From an uncultured Paenibacillaceae bacterium (GTDB lineage Bacteria; Bacillota; Bacilli; Aneurinibacillales; Aneurinibacillaceae), in the NCBI GenBank assembly GCA_946478845.1, contig CAMLDI010000039.1:1-23797 (forward strand): a stretch of 23,797 nucleotides of DNA, read 5' to 3'. The first letter of the stretch is position 1; each line of letters starts with the position of its first letter. The notes under the pieces are model-generated. The model was not told the DNA's origin, made no database searches, and saw only the letters and a list, made by a program, of their open reading frames with translations. A program made the position numbers and the translations under genes. Shown one piece after another: positions 13,940-21,734 of the stretch.

Positions 13940-15361
13940 ATGACAAGAGTTGTGATTCTTGGGGCTGGTTTTGCCGGACAAACCGCCGCCCTTTATTTAC
14001 GAAGAGAACTTGGCAAAAATGATACAGTAACCGTCATTGCTCCCTTTTCTTATTTTACCTACTATCCTTCCCTGGTTTGGGTTGGAGTGGGAAGAATGGC
14101 TGAAGATAAGCCTATTTTTGATTTGCCTCCAGTTTACAAACGCCATGGAATCCAGTTTGTTAAAGGATGGGCAAGAGAAGTGTATCCTGACAATCAAGAA
14201 GTCATGGTGGAAAAAGAAAATGGGGAAACAGAAAGAGTCCCCTATGATTATTTGGTTAATGCAACTGGCCCTTACTTAAACTTTGAAGGAACTCCGGGGT
14301 TAGGGCCTCATGGAGGATATACCCAATCCGTCTGTACTATTGGACATGCAACTCAATGCCGGGATGCTTATCGGGAGCTTGTTCAGCGCATGGAAAAAGG
14401 GAATCATGTAAACATCGTCATTGGAACAGGACACGGCATGTCCACCTGCCAGGGCGCTGCCATTGAATATATCACCAATTTGCATCGAGATCTTCTGCGC
14501 CGAAAAGTACGAGACAAAGCTAAAATTATGTGGTTATCCAATGAACCACGTTTAGGTGATTTGGGTGTTGGCGGCATCTCAGCCAAAAGCAAAGGATACA
14601 TTATGGATTCAGAAACCTTTGCCAAATCTCTTTTTGCAGAACAGGATATTTATTATCAAACCCAGTCTGCTGTTACCAGTGTGGAACAAGGAAAAATACA
14701 CTGGGAGAACTACGAAGGAGAACAGGGAGAAACGGAGTTTGATTTCGCCATGTTAATTCCCCAGTTTAAAGGAAGGCCCATTCGGTACTTTGACGCTGAA
14801 GGCAATGACATTACGGGGAAAATGACCAATCCCCTTGGCTTTACACTTGTTGATGGGGGCTACGGAAAACCATGGGAAGAAATCAATGATAAAGACTGGC
14901 CTTCCACATACCAGTCCCCCGTGTATAAAAACATTTTTGCTGCAGGCATCGCTTTTGCCCCACCCGGCCCTATCTCTAAACCCTTTGTCAATAAAAATGG
15001 AACGAATATTAGTGCGGTAGCTCCCCGTACAGGGATGGCCTCAGGAATTACAGGGAAAATTGTCGCCTACAACATTTTGGATATGATTCAAGGGAAAGAA
15101 CCCACTCATAGGGAGGCCTTATCCGGAATGCCTGGGGCATGTATTGCTTCCATCGATAAATCCACCTGGAACGGTTCCGCTGCCACAATCCTTATGTACC
15201 CAGTGGCCCCCAATTACCGGCGGTATCCTGAGTATGGAAGGGATTTAAATATTACTTCTATGGAAATCGGCCTGGCAGGTGCATGGATGAAACGATTATT
15301 GCATACCGGCTTTATTTATAAAATGAAAGGATTGCCAGGCTGGTCCATGATTCCTGAGTAA
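13940..15361 (+). CDS. sqr: Sulfide:quinone oxidoreductase-like FAD flavoprotein
   Basis: Encodes 473 residues. An FAD-binding Rossmann motif opens the protein (VVILGAGFAGQTAALYL). A second nucleotide-binding stretch follows around 155-175 (VNIVIGTGHGMSTCQG), and a C-terminal FAD segment IFAAGIAFAPPGPISKP at 332-348. Cysteines at 132, 140, 170 and 401 include candidates for the redox-active pair of this family. SQR oxidises sulfide to polysulfide or sulfane sulfur and passes electrons to menaquinone at the membrane surface. The C-terminal 30 residues are hydrophobic and basic (GAWMKRLLHTGFIYKM), fitting peripheral membrane attachment. AAAAGGTG lies 9 nt before the ATG. A 47-residue gene follows 13 nt later. 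It might oxidise another sulfur compound; which cysteines act is not certain. Confidence 0.78.
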   Translation: MTRVVILGAGFAGQTAALYLRRELGKNDTVTVIAPFSYFTYYPSLVWVGVGRMAEDKPIFDLPPVYKRHGIQFVKGWAREVYPDNQEVMVEKENGETERVPYDYLVNATGPYLNFEGTPGLGPHGGYTQSVCTIGHATQCRDAYRELVQRMEKGNHVNIVIGTGHGMSTCQGAAIEYITNLHRDLLRRKVRDKAKIMWLSNEPRLGDLGVGGISAKSKGYIMDSETFAKSLFAEQDIYYQTQSAVTSVEQGKIHWENYEGEQGETEFDFAMLIPQFKGRPIRYFDAEGNDITGKMTNPLGFTLVDGGYGKPWEEINDKDWPSTYQSPVYKNIFAAGIAFAPPGPISKPFVNKNGTNISAVAPRTGMASGITGKIVAYNILDMIQGKEPTHREALSGMPGACIASIDKSTWNGSAATILMYPVAPNYRRYPEYGRDLNITSMEIGLAGAWMKRLLHTGFIYKMKGLPGWSMIPE

Positions 15362-15374
15362 AGGGGATGAAAAA

Positions 15375-15518
15375 ATGATTCAAGCCAATGAAATGAAACC
15401 TACGAAATCAACCCTTTTTTGGCGGCAATTTATTCCTTATCAATTCATTCGCTTTGTTGCTTTAATGACCAAAATCATAAAAACCGCCTTATTCCCTCCC
15501 CATGAGGAAGCACATTAG
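15375..15518 (+). CDS. 47-residue small protein downstream of SQR
   Basis: Starts at the ATG at 15375, 13 nt after the SQR stop, with AGGGGATG as ribosome binding site, and ends at TAG 15516-15518. The sequence begins MIQANEMKPTKST, then has an aromatic-rich stretch LFWRQFIPYQFIRFVALM and a basic-hydrophobic TKIIKTALFP, ending PPHEEAH. The middle would form one amphipathic or membrane-surface helix. It lies between SQR and their shared terminator, so it is almost certainly cotranscribed. I do not recognise a family. A membrane anchor or small partner of the flavoprotein is an inference from position and composition. Confidence 0.65.
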   Translation: MIQANEMKPTKSTLFWRQFIPYQFIRFVALMTKIIKTALFPPHEEAH

Positions 15519-15527
15519 ATTAAAAGT

Positions 15528-15563
15528 AAAAAGAAGCTGACCAAAAGGACACAGCTTCTTTTT
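15528..15563. terminator. Bidirectional terminator between convergent operons
   Basis: AAAAAGAAGCTG (15528-15539) and CAGCTTCTTTTT (15552-15563) form a perfect 12-bp stem with a 12-nt loop. It serves the SQR transcript on the plus strand and, five nt beyond the acyl-CoA dehydrogenase stop, the acyl-CoA operon on the minus strand. Confidence 0.9.
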
Positions 15564-15567
15564 TCCC

Positions 15568-16698
15568 TTACGCTAAAATTTCCTTCGCAATGACCATTCG
15601 TTGTATTTGATTGGTTCCTTCATAGATTTGCATAATCTTCGCATCCCGCAAATATTTCTCTGCTGGATATTCCCGAATGTACCCATTCCCGCCAAAGATT
15701 TGTACGGCATCGGAAGCCACCTGCATAGCCGTATCTGCAGCAAAACATTTGGCATAGGATGAGTTAACGGCTGAGGGCTTCCCTTTGGCCAAAAGATAAA
15801 CCGCTTTATGCACCAGGAGTCTTGCCGCTTCAATATTCATGGCCATATCCGCCAGCATAAACTGAATGGATTGGAATTGGGAAATGGCTTTGCCAAATTG
15901 TTTCCGTTCTTTTGCATAGGCCAGAGCGGCATCATAAGCTCCCTGGGCAATTCCTACTGCCTGGGCTCCCACCATGGGACGGCCATGGGACAAAGCTTTC
16001 ATGAATATTTTGAAGCCATCCCCCTCATTGCCAATGCGATTGCTAACAGGTACAATAACTTCTTCAAAAGTAACGGATGCTGTATTGGATGCCCGCAACC
16101 CCATTTTTTTCTCCTTCTTCCCAATAAGAACCCCATCCAGATTCCGATCAACAATGAGCGCAGTAAATTTATTATCCGAACCTTTCTGCTTTGCCAATAC
16201 GACAAAGTAATTGGCATAGCTGGCATTCGTAATAAAGCATTTATCTCCATTCAGAATGTAATGGTCTCCCCTGAGTTCTACGGTAGTAGATAACCCAGCC
16301 ACATCACTTCCCGCACCAGGTTCAGTGAGGGCAAAGGAAGCAAACTGCCCCTCATCTGTAATACGATGCAGGTATTTCTTTTTCAATTCTTCACTGGCCC
16401 CAATTAAGATGGGGTATGATGCAAGGGAATTGGCTTCTACAGACGTGGCGATTCCCGCACATCCCCTGGCGATTTGTTCGACGATTAAACTATGGGTAAT
16501 TTTATCGACCCCGGGACCGCCATAGATTTCCGGGACGGCAAAATTAAATAGGCCGCATTCCCGCAGCTTGTCCATCACTGCAACGGGGAATTCCTCTTCT
16601 TCATCATATTTGCTGGCTACAGGCAGGATTTCTTCATTGGCAAAATCCCTGGCTAAACGATTGATTTCCATTTGTTCTTCATTTAATTCGAAAAACAT
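15568..16698 (-). CDS. Acyl-CoA dehydrogenase (short/branched-chain type)
   Basis: Encodes 376 residues, full length. All family marks are present: FAD/substrate motif FALTEPGAGSDVAGL, the ITNASYANYFVVLA segment, and the C-terminal QIFGGNGYIREYPAEKYLRD and IYEGTNQIQR block with catalytic Glu360. It makes trans-2-enoyl-CoA from acyl-CoA in the first oxidation step and passes electrons to ETF, which is not encoded here. It is the last gene of the six-gene operon, 7 nt after the thioesterase. The Glu at the canonical C-terminal place suggests a short-chain enzyme, not the isovaleryl or long-chain type, but chain length is not certain. Confidence 0.92.
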   Translation of the reverse strand: MFFELNEEQMEINRLARDFANEEILPVASKYDEEEEFPVAVMDKLRECGLFNFAVPEIYGGPGVDKITHSLIVEQIARGCAGIATSVEANSLASYPILIGASEELKKKYLHRITDEGQFASFALTEPGAGSDVAGLSTTVELRGDHYILNGDKCFITNASYANYFVVLAKQKGSDNKFTALIVDRNLDGVLIGKKEKKMGLRASNTASVTFEEVIVPVSNRIGNEGDGFKIFMKALSHGRPMVGAQAVGIAQGAYDAALAYAKERKQFGKAISQFQSIQFMLADMAMNIEAARLLVHKAVYLLAKGKPSAVNSSYAKCFAADTAMQVASDAVQIFGGNGYIREYPAEKYLRDAKIMQIYEGTNQIQRMVIAKEILA

Positions 16699-16705
16699 GG
16701 TACTG

Positions 16706-17143
16706 TCACCCCTTTACCCTTTGATCAGCATTTTCCACGAAACCTTCCAAAACCTGGCGTATAGAATCAGGAATAGGAACCGCTTTTATGGGTTCCATGG
16801 CGAAATTGGTCCAGGCCCGCACCACATACCCTTTCGCAAGCAAGGTATCCCCCCGATAAAATTCATGGGATAACCGGATTACTTTATTCCCTACTTCAAG
16901 GACTTTTGTCACCAATTCGATTTCATCCTCAAAATAAGCGGGGGATTTAAATTCACAATGGGTTTCAAGAAGAGGCAATCCTATTTTTTCATCGATATAT
17001 AATTTGGAAGAGGGATAGCCGATCGACCCGAAAAATTCATGTCCCGCTGTATCCATCCATTTATAATAATTAGGGAAAAAGACGATTCCCGCTGCATCTG
17101 TATCTCCCCAGTTCACTTTTAAAAAATGGCTGTGTTTCCCCAT
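16706..17143 (-). CDS. Acyl-CoA thioesterase, 4-hydroxybenzoyl-CoA thioesterase type hotdog
   Basis: Encodes 145 residues. Start: GGGAGG seven nt upstream supports the ATG at 17143; an in-frame ATG at 17158 would sit on that binding site. The hotdog signature NWGDTDAAGIVFFPNYYKWMD is at 11-31, with Asp16 at the catalytic position of the 4-hydroxybenzoyl-CoA thioesterase family, followed by LLETHCEFKSPAYFEDEIEL. It releases free acid and CoA, perhaps acting as a safety valve for CoA within this operon. It lies between the ligase and the dehydrogenase with short gaps. The substrate is unknown. Confidence 0.87.
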   Translation of the reverse strand: MGKHSHFLKVNWGDTDAAGIVFFPNYYKWMDTAGHEFFGSIGYPSSKLYIDEKIGLPLLETHCEFKSPAYFEDEIELVTKVLEVGNKVIRLSHEFYRGDTLLAKGYVVRAWTNFAMEPIKAVPIPDSIRQVLEGFVENADQRVKG

Positions 17144-17169
17144 ATCAAGTCCTCCCATCCATTAATTAA

Positions 17170-18729
17170 TTAACTAATCTGGTCTTCAAGCAGCTGTTCC
17201 TTTAACTTCCCTTTCATAATCTTACCACTGGCAGTAACAGGAAAATCATTTACAAAGATAATTTTGCCTGGGACTTTATAATTGACAAAATAAGTTTTTA
17301 TATATTCTTTGATTTCTTCACTATCCGCTTCATTTCCCGGCTTTAATTTAATGACGGCACATACGTATTCCCCTAAGACAGGGTCAGGCAAACCAATGAC
17401 TGCCGCTTCCATAATTTTTTCATTGCGATAGAGAATCTCTTCAATTTCCCTGGGATAAATATTAAAACCGCCGCGAATGATCATTTCCTTTTTTCTTCCC
17501 ACAATACGTAAATATCCTGTTTCATCCAGAATCCCAAGGTCCCCGGTATAATACCATCCCTCAGCATCTAGCGCTGCTTTGGTTTGTTCCACGGCATTAT
17601 AATAGCCTTTCATGATTCCTGTCCCTCTGCAGCAAATTTCTCCCACTTTTCCAAAAGGCACGTTTTCCCTGGCATCATTGACAATACGAACCTCAGCCCC
17701 TTTTACCGGACACCCCACCGTTTCTAACACATTGATTTCTTTTTCATTTTCTAGTTTTGTAATGGTGACCGTTGCTGAAGTTTCCGTGGCGCCATAAGCT
17801 ACACAAATATTTAACCCCAATTTTTCCCGTATTCCCTTAATCACTTCAGCAGGGCAAGGGGAAGCGGCGATATATCCTGTCCTTAAGGAAGAAAGATCAT
17901 AAGTCTCCAGGTCAGGTTCGTTCAGTTCCAGGATAAACATCGTAGGAACCCCATGATGAATGGTAACCCTTTCTTGTTCAATAAGTTGCAAGGCATGTTT
18001 GGCTTTAAAGCGTTCTTGCAATACTAATTTTCCCTGACAAAAAAGAGAAGCTGTAAAACAGGCCACCATGCCAAACACATGGAACAAAGGAACAGCGACA
18101 AGAAATACATCCTGGTCCGTAGAATCATTACATTCTGTGACTGTTTTTCCGGCATAATAAATATTTTCGTGGGTTAACATAGCACCTTTGGGAAAGCCAG
18201 TGGTGCCTGATGTATAGAGGATACAGAACACATCATTCCTGGGGTCAATATCAACGATGGGAAGAGATATAGCTTGTTCATCACATAACAATTGGTTGTA
18301 GGTTAAACAGTTTTCATAGGTAAAGCGAAGGGTGATAATCTGGTCTACATAGGAAGCAACAAGGTTTATGCCAATATTCTTTTCAAATTCTTCACTAACA
18401 AAAACCAGTTTCATTCCCGAGTTTTGCACGATATATTCGACTTCATGGGAGCGATACCCTGTATTGAAAGGAACAACAATGGCACCAATTTTCGTAATGG
18501 CCAGATAAAGAACAATCACTTCGTGCCAGTTGGGCAAACAAACGCCTATACGATCTCCCTTTTTCACTCCCATACGATAGATAGAAGAGGCAACTTTCTC
18601 CACTTCCCTATGTAAATCACGATAGGTTAAGCGTCTGGTTAGGTCGTAAACGGCCTCTCCTTCTGGCCGTTCCCCACAGGTTCTCTCAAACAATTGTGAA
18701 ATTGAAACAAGATTATTTTCACTTCCCAT
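17170..18729 (-). CDS. AMP-forming acyl-CoA synthetase (FadD/long-chain fatty acid CoA ligase type)
   Basis: Encodes 519 residues. ANL-superfamily motifs in order: P-loop YTSGTTGFPKGAML (about 173-186), YGATETSATVT, YYTGDLGILD, GRKKEMIIRGGFNIYPREIE and the C-terminal PVTASGKIMKGKL with catalytic Lys503. It activates a carboxylic acid with ATP and joins it to CoA, feeding the pathway. Start: the ATG at 18729 has AGAGG seven nt upstream; a GTG at 18735 is the alternative. It sits in the middle of the beta-oxidation operon. Whether it prefers fatty or aromatic acids cannot be told. Confidence 0.9.
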   Translation of the reverse strand: MGSENNLVSISQLFERTCGERPEGEAVYDLTRRLTYRDLHREVEKVASSIYRMGVKKGDRIGVCLPNWHEVIVLYLAITKIGAIVVPFNTGYRSHEVEYIVQNSGMKLVFVSEEFEKNIGINLVASYVDQIITLRFTYENCLTYNQLLCDEQAISLPIVDIDPRNDVFCILYTSGTTGFPKGAMLTHENIYYAGKTVTECNDSTDQDVFLVAVPLFHVFGMVACFTASLFCQGKLVLQERFKAKHALQLIEQERVTIHHGVPTMFILELNEPDLETYDLSSLRTGYIAASPCPAEVIKGIREKLGLNICVAYGATETSATVTITKLENEKEINVLETVGCPVKGAEVRIVNDARENVPFGKVGEICCRGTGIMKGYYNAVEQTKAALDAEGWYYTGDLGILDETGYLRIVGRKKEMIIRGGFNIYPREIEEILYRNEKIMEAAVIGLPDPVLGEYVCAVIKLKPGNEADSEEIKEYIKTYFVNYKVPGKIIFVNDFPVTASGKIMKGKLKEQLLEDQIS

Positions 18730-18744
18730 TCCCACACCTCTCCT

Positions 18745-19926
18745 CTACAATCGTTCCCAAATTGCTGCTATGCCCTGACCGCCACCAATACACAGAGAGG
18801 ATACACCATATTTTTTGTTTCTTCTGCCCAGTTCATAAATTAGAGATAAAGATATTCTCGCACCTGAGGCTCCCAATGGATGCCCTAACGCAACCGCCCC
18901 GCCATTCACATTGCCGATTTCCGAACTAAACCCTAATTCCTTCTGGCAGGCTAAATATTGGGAAGAAAAAGCCTCATTAATTTCTACTAGATCTAAATCT
19001 TCTACTTGTAAATCTGCTTTTTTCAGAGCCTGACGGATGGCATCCACAGGACCCATTCCCATCAATCTCGGCTCTACCCCTACCGTTCCCCAGGATACCA
19101 GGCGAGCAAGGGGTTTTAATCCTCTCTCTTCTGCGTATTGGGCAGAAGCAAGCACAACAGCTGCACCTCCATCATTAATCCCGCTGGCATTCCCTGGAGT
19201 AACAACCCCACCTTCTTTAAAACGAGGAACCATTTTATTTAATACTTCTAAACTGGTATTACGAGGTTGCTCATCCTGATCAATAGTCTTCGTCCCTTTA
19301 CGCTCCTTTACCACAACAGGCACAATTTCTTCTTGAAAATATCCTGATTCTATAGCCCGTAAGGCTCTTTGATGGCTTTGAAAAGCATGGATATCGATTT
19401 CTTCCCTTGAAATATTGTATTTTTCCGCTACATTTTCTGCGGTAATGGACATGGTACAATCACCATATGTGTCATAGAGGGCTTCCCATAAATAATCCTG
19501 CATGGCTGATTCCCCTAATTGAAGCCCTGTGCGCGCTCCCCTTACTACATAAGGAATCTGAGTCATGTTCTCAGCGCCCCCGGCCAGCACCACCTGCGCC
19601 TCACCTGTTTGAATCAAGCGAGCCCCTGCGGTAATCGCCTCTAGCCCGGACCCACATAACCGGTTCACAGTTAAGCCTGGAACAGATTTGTCTACACCGA
19701 TTTTCAACCCCACATGGCGAGCCAAAAAAATGGCATCAGGGCTGGATTGAATTACATTTCCAAACACCACTTGATCAATTTCATCAGGCGTAATCCCTGC
19801 TTTAGCAACCGCTTCTTTCCCCGCAATGGTTCCTAACTCAATGGCGGAAACATCTTTAAAAGCCCCGCAAAACTTGGCAAAAGGTGTGCGTGCCCCTTCT
19901 AATAAAACCACATCGTTATTCTTCAT
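18745..19926 (-). CDS. Acetyl-CoA acyltransferase (thiolase)
   Basis: Encodes 393 residues, usual for thiolases. Catalytic residues are all present: Cys91 (VNRLCGSGLEA), His349 (GGAVALGHPLGASG) and Cys379 (SLCIGGGQG). It cleaves 3-ketoacyl-CoA with CoA or condenses two acetyl-CoA. The start is the ATG at 19926, with GAGGTGG upstream that overlaps the stop of the enoyl-CoA hydratase gene (TGAGGTGG). An upstream in-frame ATG at 19974 lies inside the previous gene and is rejected. It gives the last step of the operon's oxidation cycle. Confidence 0.94.
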   Translation of the reverse strand: MKNNDVVLLEGARTPFAKFCGAFKDVSAIELGTIAGKEAVAKAGITPDEIDQVVFGNVIQSSPDAIFLARHVGLKIGVDKSVPGLTVNRLCGSGLEAITAGARLIQTGEAQVVLAGGAENMTQIPYVVRGARTGLQLGESAMQDYLWEALYDTYGDCTMSITAENVAEKYNISREEIDIHAFQSHQRALRAIESGYFQEEIVPVVVKERKGTKTIDQDEQPRNTSLEVLNKMVPRFKEGGVVTPGNASGINDGGAAVVLASAQYAEERGLKPLARLVSWGTVGVEPRLMGMGPVDAIRQALKKADLQVEDLDLVEINEAFSSQYLACQKELGFSSEIGNVNGGAVALGHPLGASGARISLSLIYELGRRNKKYGVSSLCIGGGQGIAAIWERL

Positions 19927-19936
19927 GACTTCCACC

Positions 19937-20719
19937 TCATCTTCCCACAAAATTTGGTTTTCTTTTTTCCGCAAAGGCTTTCATGCCTTCTTTTCGATCC
20001 TCACTGGCAAAGGCATTGGCAAAACAAGCAGTTTCTAAGTACAAGGCACTATCTAAATCAGAATTGGCTCCTGCATTGACAGAGGTTTTCATCATGCTCA
20101 TGGCAATCACTGGCTTTTCCGTTAATTTCAATGCCCATTCCTGCGCTGTCTTTAAAACCTCTTCCTGAGGTACGACCCGATTAACAAGGCCATATTCATA
20201 AGCCTGCTGGGCTGAAATCATCTCTCCAAAGAAAAGCATTTCTTTGGCACGGGCCTGTCCAATGATGCGCTGTAAGCGCTGGGTTCCACCCCCACCAGGA
20301 ATAATGCCTAAATTGATTTCTGGCAAAGCAAATTTTGCTTTTTCCGAACTAATTCTTAAGTCGCAGGCTAAGGCTAACTCGCAGCCTCCGCCAAGGGCCA
20401 GGCCATTAATGGCGGCAATCACTGGCTTAGATAAGTTTTCAATTTTTTCGAAAGCCTTGCGAGAAACTCGGCTCATTTCTGACATGGCCAGAAAATCCAG
20501 TTGTACCATCTCATTAATGTCCGCACCGGCTGCAAAGGCCTTTTCTCCGCTACCGGTGATAATGATCGCCCGGACGGCGTCATTTCTTTCTAGCTCTTCC
20601 ATCAGGAGATTTAACTCCGAGAAGAGTTCTTTATTTAAAGGGTTGAAAGGGGGCCTGTTCAGGGTAAGGGTAACTACCCGGTTTTCAATAGATATTCCTA
20701 CTAAACTATATTGTTTCAT
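19937..20719 (-). CDS. Enoyl-CoA hydratase (crotonase family)
   Basis: Encodes 260 residues. Crotonase motifs: AFAAGADINEM oxyanion region, GLALGGGCELALACD with catalytic Glu114, and PEINLGIIPGGGGTQRL with catalytic Glu134, spaced 20 apart as in true hydratases. It adds water to trans-2-enoyl-CoA, giving L-3-hydroxyacyl-CoA. Its first four nt overlap the end of the dehydrogenase gene (ATGA), indicating translational coupling. Both catalytic Glu residues suggest an active hydratase, not an isomerase. Confidence 0.94.
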   Translation of the reverse strand: MKQYSLVGISIENRVVTLTLNRPPFNPLNKELFSELNLLMEELERNDAVRAIIITGSGEKAFAAGADINEMVQLDFLAMSEMSRVSRKAFEKIENLSKPVIAAINGLALGGGCELALACDLRISSEKAKFALPEINLGIIPGGGGTQRLQRIIGQARAKEMLFFGEMISAQQAYEYGLVNRVVPQEEVLKTAQEWALKLTEKPVIAMSMMKTSVNAGANSDLDSALYLETACFANAFASEDRKEGMKAFAEKRKPNFVGR

Positions 20720-21609
20720 CGGGTTTTCGACCTTTCTCCCTTTTGGTCCTGAGTATGGTCATACCAGCCTGCTCCCGCTTTCTTCCCTACTCTTCCTGCC
20801 TGTACTAAACGCCGTAAAGATAAAGGGGCTGCAAAGCGGTCATCTTTAAATTCTTCATAGAAGTAATCCATTACAAACAAGCCAATATCTACCCCGGCAA
20901 AATCCTGTAAAGTAAAGGGACCCATGGGATAATTAAGCCCCAGTGTAACCGCCTTATCGATGTCTTCGATAGAAGCCACTCCTTCTTCCGCTAAACGAAT
21001 AGCTTCAATAAACTGGGGAATCATAATGCGATTTACGATAAATCCTGGAGAATCCTTCTTCACTTCAATGGGTTCTTTCCCCAACTCTCTAGCAAAGGAC
21101 ATTAAAGCAGCGATGGTTTCATCACTAGTTTTGAGCCCTCTTACTACTTCTACTAATTTCATGACTTGTGGTGGATTAAAGAAATGCATACCGGCCACTT
21201 GCTCTTGTCGTTTTGTTGCTTCGGCAAGAACAGTAATGGACATAGAAGATGTATTGGTTGCCAGAATAGCTTCTGGACTGAGAATCACATCAAGGCGAGC
21301 AAACAAGTCCTTTTTCGCATCTAAATCTTCAATAATCACTTCAATGGCAATATCCGCTGCTGCAAAATTTTCGAGGTCAGTGGTTGGTTGAATGCGTCCT
21401 AACACTTCAATGCTTTCTTCTTCCGTCATTTTTCCGCGATTAATACTTTTATCCATGAATTTATTCATTCGATCCAGGGCTCTAGTTAAGATCCCTTCAT
21501 TTAAATCCCAAAGAATCACTTGAAATCCCCTTAAGGCTGCCAGATGGGCAATGCCGCTTCCCATTGTTCCCGCACCAGCTACACCTATTACCTTTTTATT
21601 TAATGTCAT
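20716..21609 (-). CDS. 3-hydroxybutyryl-CoA dehydrogenase (3-hydroxyacyl-CoA dehydrogenase)
   Basis: Encodes 297 residues. NAD-binding motif GAGTMG at 12-17; catalytic His142 and Glu154 (GMHFFNPPQVMKLVEVV); NTSS at 119-122; C-terminal domain from about 185 (SPGFIVNRIMIP). It oxidises 3-hydroxyacyl-CoA with NAD(P)+, or runs in reverse in butyrate formation. First gene of the operon: AAAAGGAGG lies 8 nt before the ATG. It is a single-function protein, not the FadB type with a fused hydratase. The rest of the operon follows with overlaps or gaps under 30 nt. Confidence 0.94.
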   Translation of the reverse strand: MTLNKKVIGVAGAGTMGSGIAHLAALRGFQVILWDLNEGILTRALDRMNKFMDKSINRGKMTEEESIEVLGRIQPTTDLENFAAADIAIEVIIEDLDAKKDLFARLDVILSPEAILATNTSSMSITVLAEATKRQEQVAGMHFFNPPQVMKLVEVVRGLKTSDETIAALMSFARELGKEPIEVKKDSPGFIVNRIMIPQFIEAIRLAEEGVASIEDIDKAVTLGLNYPMGPFTLQDFAGVDIGLFVMDYFYEEFKDDRFAAPLSLRRLVQAGRVGKKAGAGWYDHTQDQKGERSKTR

Positions 21610-21652
21610 TGTTATGCCTCCTTTTATTTATCTGAATATTCCAACTTATTAA

Positions 21653-21658
21653 ATTATA
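21653..21658 (-). promoter_or_regulatory. Possible -10 of the acyl-CoA operon
   Basis: TATAAT on the minus strand lies 44 nt upstream of the first start codon. No recognisable -35 is found at 16-18 nt, which would fit an activator-dependent promoter. A GAATATTC palindrome lies downstream at 21634-21641. No box like the Bacillus FadR consensus is seen. Confidence 0.35.
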
Positions 21659-21674
21659 AAAGAGGTACTATCCT

Positions 21675-21726
21675 AAAAAAACATCCACCGTGTAGGAATA
21701 AAAAATGATTTTTCCTACACGGTGGA
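21675..21726 (-). terminator. Terminator of PucR-type regulator gene
   Basis: TCCACCGTGTAGGAA (21684-21698) and TTCCTACACGGTGGA (21712-21726) form a perfect 15-bp stem with a 13-nt loop. On the minus strand ATG and then seven T follow. It isolates the regulator from the acyl-CoA operon. Confidence 0.9.
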
Positions 21727-21734
21727 CGAAAGGA

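Noticed and set aside
15808..16293. 161-codon plus-strand frame opposite the acyl-CoA dehydrogenase
   Set aside because: Mirror of a conserved gene; low-complexity, His/Asn-rich composition typical of antisense frames.
20244..20849. 201-codon plus-strand frame opposite the hydratase and hydroxyacyl-CoA dehydrogenase genes
   Set aside because: Antisense to two fully conserved enzyme genes, no family resemblance, no ribosome binding site.
21610..21734. Sigma-54 promoter for the acyl-CoA operon
   Set aside because: No GG-10-GC spaced element found; the regulator is PucR-type and lacks an AAA+ domain.
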